Source: DATEBA01 sp035288045
Lineage (GTDB): Bacteria; Actinomycetota; UBA4738; HRBIN12
Direction of reading: 5' to 3'
Length of the DNA stretch: 9,507 nucleotides
Assembly: GCA_035288045.1 (NCBI GenBank)
Contig: DATEBA010000047.1
Location: 1-9,507 of the forward strand
Below the pieces are notes generated by a model that did no database searches, was not told the origin of the DNA, and was given only the letters and a program-made list of their open reading frames with translations. Positions 6,410 to 9,507 of this stretch are shown here, piece by piece. Every line of letters begins with the position of its first letter. Position 1 is the stretch's first letter. Position numbers and translations under genes: made by a program.

Positions 6410-7374
6410 CGCCTTGGAGGCGACGGTCCGGCGCGCTGACGCTGGCGTTGGCCAGTGGGGTCGCCCTCGTGCTCACCCTCACCGGGACGCGGCTGGCGGC
6501 CTCGCAGGAGGCGATGCTCACGGCCCGCCAAGCCGAGGACGTGCCGGCGCGCGCGCCGTGGGACGCGTTCTGGGACGACGTGCCCTCGGCGGACCTCCCG
6601 CTCTCCGCCCAGACCGTCACACCACCCAATGGCGGGCGCGGCCTCACGATGACGGCGCATGCCGTCCATGACGGTGCCGCCGTCTACGTGCTGGTCGAGT
6701 GGTCCGACCCGACCCCCGACCGTTCGGTCGGACGGACGGAGGACTTCTCCGACGCCGTCGCCGTGCAGTTCCCCTCGTCGGCAACTACGCAGGTCCCCGC
6801 CTTCTGTATGGGCGATCCGACGGCGGGCGTGAACATCTGGCATTGGCGAGCGGCATGGCAGCGAGACGTCGCGAGGGCCACCGCTCCGACGGTCGCCGAT
6901 CGCTATCCGGGCGCCGCCGTGGACGAGTATCCGTTCGCCGACGACCCCGCCTTTGCGCCCGGGAGCGCGCTGGGGAACCCGGTGTCCGATCCCGCCAGAT
7001 CCTCCGCCGCCGACAACCTGGTCGCCAACGGCTTCGGCTCGCTTACGCCCGATCCGTTCGCAGAGGTGCAGGGGTGGGGGGAGTGGCGGGATGGTCGCTG
7101 GCGCGTCGTCTTCTCGCGCCCGCTCGAGGCCAGCCGCGACGGCAACGTCGAGCTGCATGCGGACACGTGGACCGACGTGGCGTTCGCCGTGTGGGACGGC
7201 GCCGCCGACGAGCGCGATGGCATGAAGTCGGTCGCGACCTTCGTGACACTCGACATCGAGCCAGATCCCCTCGTAGAGGACGGCGGATTCGGTGAGTGGG
7301 GGCTGCTCGCGGTCCTTGGCGTCTGGATCCTCGTCGCCGGGTACATCGTGAGCGGCCTGCCGAGAGCCCGATGA
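6406..7374 (+). CDS. Haem b-binding gamma subunit, ethylbenzene dehydrogenase type (NxrC-like), membrane-anchored
   Basis: The 322 residues begin with a signal peptide or anchor (hydrophobic about 10-31, ending LAAS). A mainly beta-strand domain follows, of the EbdC/NarG-complex haem b type. The motif AFCMGDPTAGVNIWHW (132-147) supplies M135, and DGMKSVATF (271-279) supplies K274. By position these match the Met/Lys axial ligands known in ethylbenzene dehydrogenase gamma. GRWRVVFSRPLE (230-241) is another family landmark. A hydrophobic helix at about 298-317 then a short basic tail (PRAR) anchors the domain on the outer face. The GTG start is supported by GAGGTGGAG just upstream. It is the expected exit or entry point for electrons of the complex. 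The exact electron partner is not in the window. Confidence 0.82.
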   Translation: MTPWRRRSGALTLALASGVALVLTLTGTRLAASQEAMLTARQAEDVPARAPWDAFWDDVPSADLPLSAQTVTPPNGGRGLTMTAHAVHDGAAVYVLVEWSDPTPDRSVGRTEDFSDAVAVQFPSSATTQVPAFCMGDPTAGVNIWHWRAAWQRDVARATAPTVADRYPGAAVDEYPFADDPAFAPGSALGNPVSDPARSSAADNLVANGFGSLTPDPFAEVQGWGEWRDGRWRVVFSRPLEASRDGNVELHADTWTDVAFAVWDGAADERDGMKSVATFVTLDIEPDPLVEDGGFGEWGLLAVLGVWILVAGYIVSGLPRAR

Positions 7375-8423
7375 CGCTGGTCGACGAGTGCGCACCGGCC
7401 GGCATCGTCGGAACGACGAGCCCGTCGCACTCGGCGTCCCGGCCGCTACGCGCCGTGCTGCTCGCGCTTCCGTTCGTCGCGCTGGCGGAGCTCCTGCTCA
7501 TGCGGACGTTCTACCGGGTGGGGATCTTCATCCCCAAGGAGGGCTCGTTCGAGACGGTGTACGCGGCGCTGTCGGACGTAGGATCGTTCGCGTTCGATCT
7601 CGCGTCGGTTCTCGCGCTCGCGGCGTTCGGGATGCTCGCGTTGGTGGCGCTCCGGCGCGGGGACTTGCGCCTCGGGCTCGCGATGGCGACGTTCGTGATC
7701 TCGATCCCGGCGGCTCTTGCGGCCGGGGTCGAGGCCGTCGGTCCGGTGCCGCGGTTGGCGTTCCTACTCGCGGTCCTGGGGGTCGTGCTTCCGTTCCTGC
7801 GGTCGCGCGCAGATGTCGCGCACCGGATCTTCGTCGGCGCCGTCGCGTCATGCTTCGTGCTCTCGACCTACACCGGGATCGCACAGGGTCCCGGCGTAAA
7901 CGGGGCACCGGCCGTGGCGGGTGGGCAGATCGCCGCGGAGCTGCTCGTCGTGCTCGCGGCCGCGATCGCCGCGATGGCGTGGATCAGGACCGAGGGGTTC
8001 CGTCTCGGGCCGCCGGTCGTGGCGGCGCCACTAGCGGCCTCGTTCCTCGCCGCGTGGATGGCGAACGGCTCAGTGACGGGGATCCTCGTGTTGTGGACAG
8101 TGGGGCTCCGCCTCTACCTCGCGCCATGGGTCTACGCGATCGCGCTGTGGGCGTTCCTCGCCGCAGCCATAGGTTGGCTGCGCCACTGGCCTTGGCGAAG
8201 CGCCGGGCTCGTGCTGCTGGTCGTCGCCGGGGTGTTCGTCAGTTCTACGTACCAGCAGTCGCTCGGCGTGCTTGCGGTTGTTCTCCTCACGGATGGCGTC
8301 GCGTTCGGCGGCCTTCCCGCCCTGGGCGAACGCTGGAGCCGGCGGGAAAGGTGGTGGGCCGCAGGGCGCCGAGGGCCCGCCGCTTCGGCGACTAAGCGGG
8401 CCCCGACGTCGGCGTCACGATGA
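7371..8423 (+). CDS. Polytopic integral membrane protein of unknown function, last gene of the operon
   Basis: Starting at ATG 7371, which overlaps the gamma stop (ATGA), the product is 350 residues. An in-frame ATG at 7296 lies inside the gamma gene and gives a basic, non-hydrophobic extension, so it is not preferred. About nine to eleven hydrophobic segments are visible, roughly at 27-45, 72-94, 101-119, 127-143, 150-168, 183-204, 212-231, 236-270 (two), 278-291 and 297-315. The tail is basic and Arg-rich. Histidines are few (H20, H151, H272), so a paired-His haem b site like NarI is unlikely. I do not recognise a family. Co-transcription with the oxidoreductase suggests a membrane anchor, a quinone or electron-transfer link, or a transporter; none of these is shown. 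Confidence 0.8.
   Translation: MTLVDECAPAGIVGTTSPSHSASRPLRAVLLALPFVALAELLLMRTFYRVGIFIPKEGSFETVYAALSDVGSFAFDLASVLALAAFGMLALVALRRGDLRLGLAMATFVISIPAALAAGVEAVGPVPRLAFLLAVLGVVLPFLRSRADVAHRIFVGAVASCFVLSTYTGIAQGPGVNGAPAVAGGQIAAELLVVLAAAIAAMAWIRTEGFRLGPPVVAAPLAASFLAAWMANGSVTGILVLWTVGLRLYLAPWVYAIALWAFLAAAIGWLRHWPWRSAGLVLLVVAGVFVSSTYQQSLGVLAVVLLTDGVAFGGLPALGERWSRRERWWAAGRRGPAASATKRAPTSASR
8373..8403. other. Stable inverted repeat with UUCG inner hairpin at the operon 3' end
   Basis: GGGCCCGC (8373-8380) pairs with GCGGGCCC (8396-8403). Inside the loop, CGC-TTCG-GCG (8381-8390) makes a UUCG tetraloop hairpin. It lies within the last codons of the membrane-protein gene, just before the convergent DUF6457 gene. 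There is no T-tract, so it is only a possible terminator-like or 3'-end-protecting structure. Confidence 0.35.
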
Positions 8424-8445
8424 CCTCTCGGCCGCCGGCTCGCGA

Positions 8446-8700
8446 TCACGCCTCGGCGGGTGCCTCGGGGAGCAGTCGTTCGACGGTCTCGAGCGCAGCC
8501 GCCGTAGCGTCCGTTCGACTCGCTCCGCTGGCCAAGCCTCGCCCGACGGCGGAGCCGATCACGAACGCAGCGAGCGGTGTGATCTTGCGTTCGACGCGGT
8601 GTGCCACGTCGCGGGCAACATCCAGCAGCCGCTCGGTTTCCTCGTCCGACAAGGGGTCCTCGCCCAGCGCACCGGCAAGCTCGTCGATCCAGATCTCCAT
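8446..8700 (-). CDS. DUF6457 small protein, molybdenum-cofactor associated
   Basis: The 84-residue product matches the DUF6457 pattern: MEIWIDELAGALG at the start, LLDVARDVAHRVERK (residues 25-39) and PLAAFVIGSAVGRGL (41-55). In actinobacteria this domain is found alone or fused to MobA, the molybdopterin-guanine dinucleotide synthase. A role in bisMGD supply to the neighbouring Mo enzyme is therefore plausible but not shown. The ATG at 8700 is chosen because GGAGG lies about five bases upstream on this strand and family similarity begins there; longer frames upstream read as low-complexity shadow. The gene converges with the operon, with only 22 bp between the two stops. Confidence 0.82.
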   Translation of the reverse strand: MEIWIDELAGALGEDPLSDEETERLLDVARDVAHRVERKITPLAAFVIGSAVGRGLASGASRTDATAAALETVERLLPEAPAEA

Positions 8701-8718
8701 CGTTCCTCCCCCGAGACG

Positions 8719-8750
8719 GGCGCCCCACCTTTGCCTGTTCTGGGGGCGCC
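8719..8750. repeat. 8-bp inverted repeat in the DUF6457/Rrf2 divergent region
   Basis: GGCGCCCC (8719-8726) and GGGGCGCC (8743-8750) are exact reverse complements separated by 16 bp. The element lies 19 bp upstream of the DUF6457 start, in the 165-bp divergent intergenic region. It may be an operator or a leader hairpin for that gene. The GC-rich background makes chance occurrence possible. Confidence 0.35.
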
Positions 8751-8840
8751 TGTGGATGTCTACCCGGAAGTATCCCGCGCATGTGCTCCGTGTACGCGGT
8801 TCTCGCGTCGCGATGGGCGTTCTCCCGGCGGCGCCTGTGA

Positions 8841-8854
8841 GTCGATATCTCGAC
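8841..8854. promoter_or_regulatory. Palindrome abutting the Rrf2 ribosome-binding site, candidate autoregulatory operator
   Basis: GTCGA-TATC-TCGAC is a 5-bp inverted repeat around TATC. It touches the GGAGG ribosome site (8855-8859) of the Rrf2 gene. The AT core, in an otherwise GC-rich stretch, could also belong to a -10 region. Rrf2 regulators often repress their own genes, which makes self-binding plausible. It does not match a known Rrf2-family operator that I can name. Confidence 0.35.
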
Positions 8855-8865
8855 GGAGGCACGAC

Positions 8866-9285
8866 GTGCGACTGAGCCGAGGAAGCCGCTACGGGATCCT
8901 CGCCCTCCAAGAGCTCGCAGCCCACGAAGATGGTGAAGTCGTCGAGGCGCGCGTCCTAGCGCGGGCGGCACAGCTGCCCGCGCCGTTCCTGAGGAAGATC
9001 CTATCGATGCTAGCGGCGGCGGGCGTCCTGGAGTCGTACCGAGGCCGCGGCTACTGCCTCGCAAGACCGGCGCCGGAGATCACACTCGCGCAGATCCTCG
9101 AGGCGGTCGGTGATGACGCCTTCGGCGGCCAGCGCTGCATCTTCTGGCGCGAGGAGTGCGCGGCGACCGACCCGTGCCCGTTGCACTTCCGTTGGTGCGA
9201 CCTCCGTCCCACGATGGAGAACGTTCTCGGCGAGCTCACGCTCGAGGAGATCCGCTGCCGCGGATCGGCACCGTCAGCGGGGTGA
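8866..9285 (+). CDS. Rrf2-family transcriptional regulator with C-terminal cysteine cluster
   Basis: Starting at GTG 8866, preceded by GGAGG with six bases of spacing, the product is 139 residues, the usual Rrf2 size. It opens with SRGSRYGILALQELA, the family's N-terminal signature. A winged helix-turn-helix follows (VLARAAQLPAPFLRKILSML, residues 30-49), then the wing GVLESYRGRGYCL (53-65). The sensing segment holds C91, C98, C104 and C111, including C-x6-C-x5-CPLH. This resembles the three-cysteine Fe-S ligand set of IscR/NsrR-type members, which sense Fe-S status, redox state or NO. An NO or redox sensor would make sense beside a nitrite/nitrate enzyme, but its targets are unknown. The larger upstream open frame in the same phase runs through shadow sequence and is not used. 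Confidence 0.88.
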   Translation: MRLSRGSRYGILALQELAAHEDGEVVEARVLARAAQLPAPFLRKILSMLAAAGVLESYRGRGYCLARPAPEITLAQILEAVGDDAFGGQRCIFWREECAATDPCPLHFRWCDLRPTMENVLGELTLEEIRCRGSAPSAG

Positions 9286-9360
9286 CCCGCTGGTGGCTAG
9301 GATTCGATGCCCGGCCGACCACGCGTGCGCTCGATCATCGGACGTCCGTATCCTTGGCCC
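9286..9360. other. Short intergenic region between the Rrf2 gene and hemE
   Basis: These 75 bp hold no open frame worth calling and no T-tract terminator. The only element noted is the possible -10 box near the right end. Confidence 0.5.
9349..9354 (+). promoter_or_regulatory. Candidate -10 element of a leaderless hemE promoter
   Basis: TATCCT fits TANNNT and ends six bases before the GTG at 9361. No Shine-Dalgarno sequence stands in front of that GTG, so a leaderless transcript beginning at or near the start codon is plausible. No -35 box is evident. Confidence 0.35.
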
Positions 9361-9507
9361 GTGAACGACCGCCTCCTACGTGCGCTGCGGCGCGAACCCG
9401 TGGACCGAACGCCGGTCTGGTTCATGCGTCAGGCAGGTCGGTACCTGCCCGAGTACCGCGAGCTCCGAGGTGACCGGGACATCCTGGAGGCCGTCCGCGA
9501 TCCCGAT
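9361..9507 (+). CDS. hemE: Uroporphyrinogen decarboxylase, N-terminal fragment (cut by right edge)
   Basis: Forty-nine codons run from GTG 9361 to the window end. The translation contains PVWFMRQAGRYLPEYRELR (residues 18-36), the N-terminal signature of HemE, including the arginines that bind the substrate carboxylates. The enzyme removes four acetate carboxyl groups from uroporphyrinogen III to give coproporphyrinogen III in haem synthesis. The fragment is only about one-seventh of a normal protein of about 350 residues. It is a housekeeping gene; haem demand of the gamma subunit is a loose link at best. Confidence 0.95.
   Translation, partial: MNDRLLRALRREPVDRTPVWFMRQAGRYLPEYRELRGDRDILEAVRDPD

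Noticed and set aside
8272..8865. Upstream extension of the Rrf2 reading frame
   Set aside because: Family similarity begins at GTG 8866, which has a well-placed GGAGG; the extension runs through other genes.
8420..8875. Plus-strand open frame overlapping the membrane-protein stop
   Set aside because: It is opposite DUF6457, whose motif and ribosome site are clear. The plus product is Ser/Ala/Arg-rich without domain features.
1..9507. CRISPR arrays, insertion sequences, transposases or integrases
   Set aside because: No regularly spaced repeats, no terminal inverted repeats flanking a gene, and no transposase or recombinase motifs were seen.

Overview
The window is a GC-rich (roughly two-thirds G+C by eye), gene-dense stretch. 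Its style is actinobacterial: a DUF6457 gene, GTG starts, ATGA/GTGA gene overlaps and a CCA-encoding tRNA. A high-GC Actinobacteriota lineage (for example Acidimicrobiia, Thermoleophilia or Nitriliruptoria) is the best guess. This is inference, and another high-GC phylum such as Chloroflexota is not excluded.

Layout: (1) 1-195, minus strand: the N-terminus of a PAS-domain protein that runs off the left edge. (2) 253-342: tRNA-Ser(UGA). (3) 343-583: a gene-free leader with two perfect short-loop inverted repeats. (4) 584-8423: six plus-strand genes, tightly packed or overlapping by 4-8 bp, which look like one operon. They encode a Tat-exported molybdopterin catalytic subunit, a 90-residue protein of unknown role, a four-cluster iron-sulfur subunit, a TorD-type chaperone, a membrane-anchored ethylbenzene-dehydrogenase-type haem b subunit, and a polytopic membrane protein of unknown function. 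(5) 8446-8700, minus strand: a small DUF6457 protein, a family tied to the molybdenum cofactor. (6) 8866-9285: an Rrf2-family regulator with a C-terminal cysteine cluster. (7) 9361-9507: the start of hemE, cut by the right edge.

The operon is the point of interest. Read against remembered sequences, its alpha and beta subunits match the Nitrospira/anammox-type nitrite oxidoreductase (NXR) clade of type II DMSO-reductase enzymes much better than the ordinary cytoplasmic NarGH. The expected machine is an extracytoplasmic alpha-beta-gamma complex. Mo-bisMGD and one Fe-S cluster would sit in alpha, four clusters in beta, and one haem b in gamma. TorD would mature alpha before Tat export, with beta carried along. 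It would oxidise nitrite to nitrate or reduce nitrate to nitrite; the sequence alone does not fix the direction. No cytochrome c, NarI, NarK or terminal oxidase lies in the window. The unknown membrane protein at the operon end is therefore a candidate, though unproven, partner. The DUF6457 gene fits the need for molybdenum cofactor, and the Rrf2 gene offers a possible redox or NO sensor nearby.
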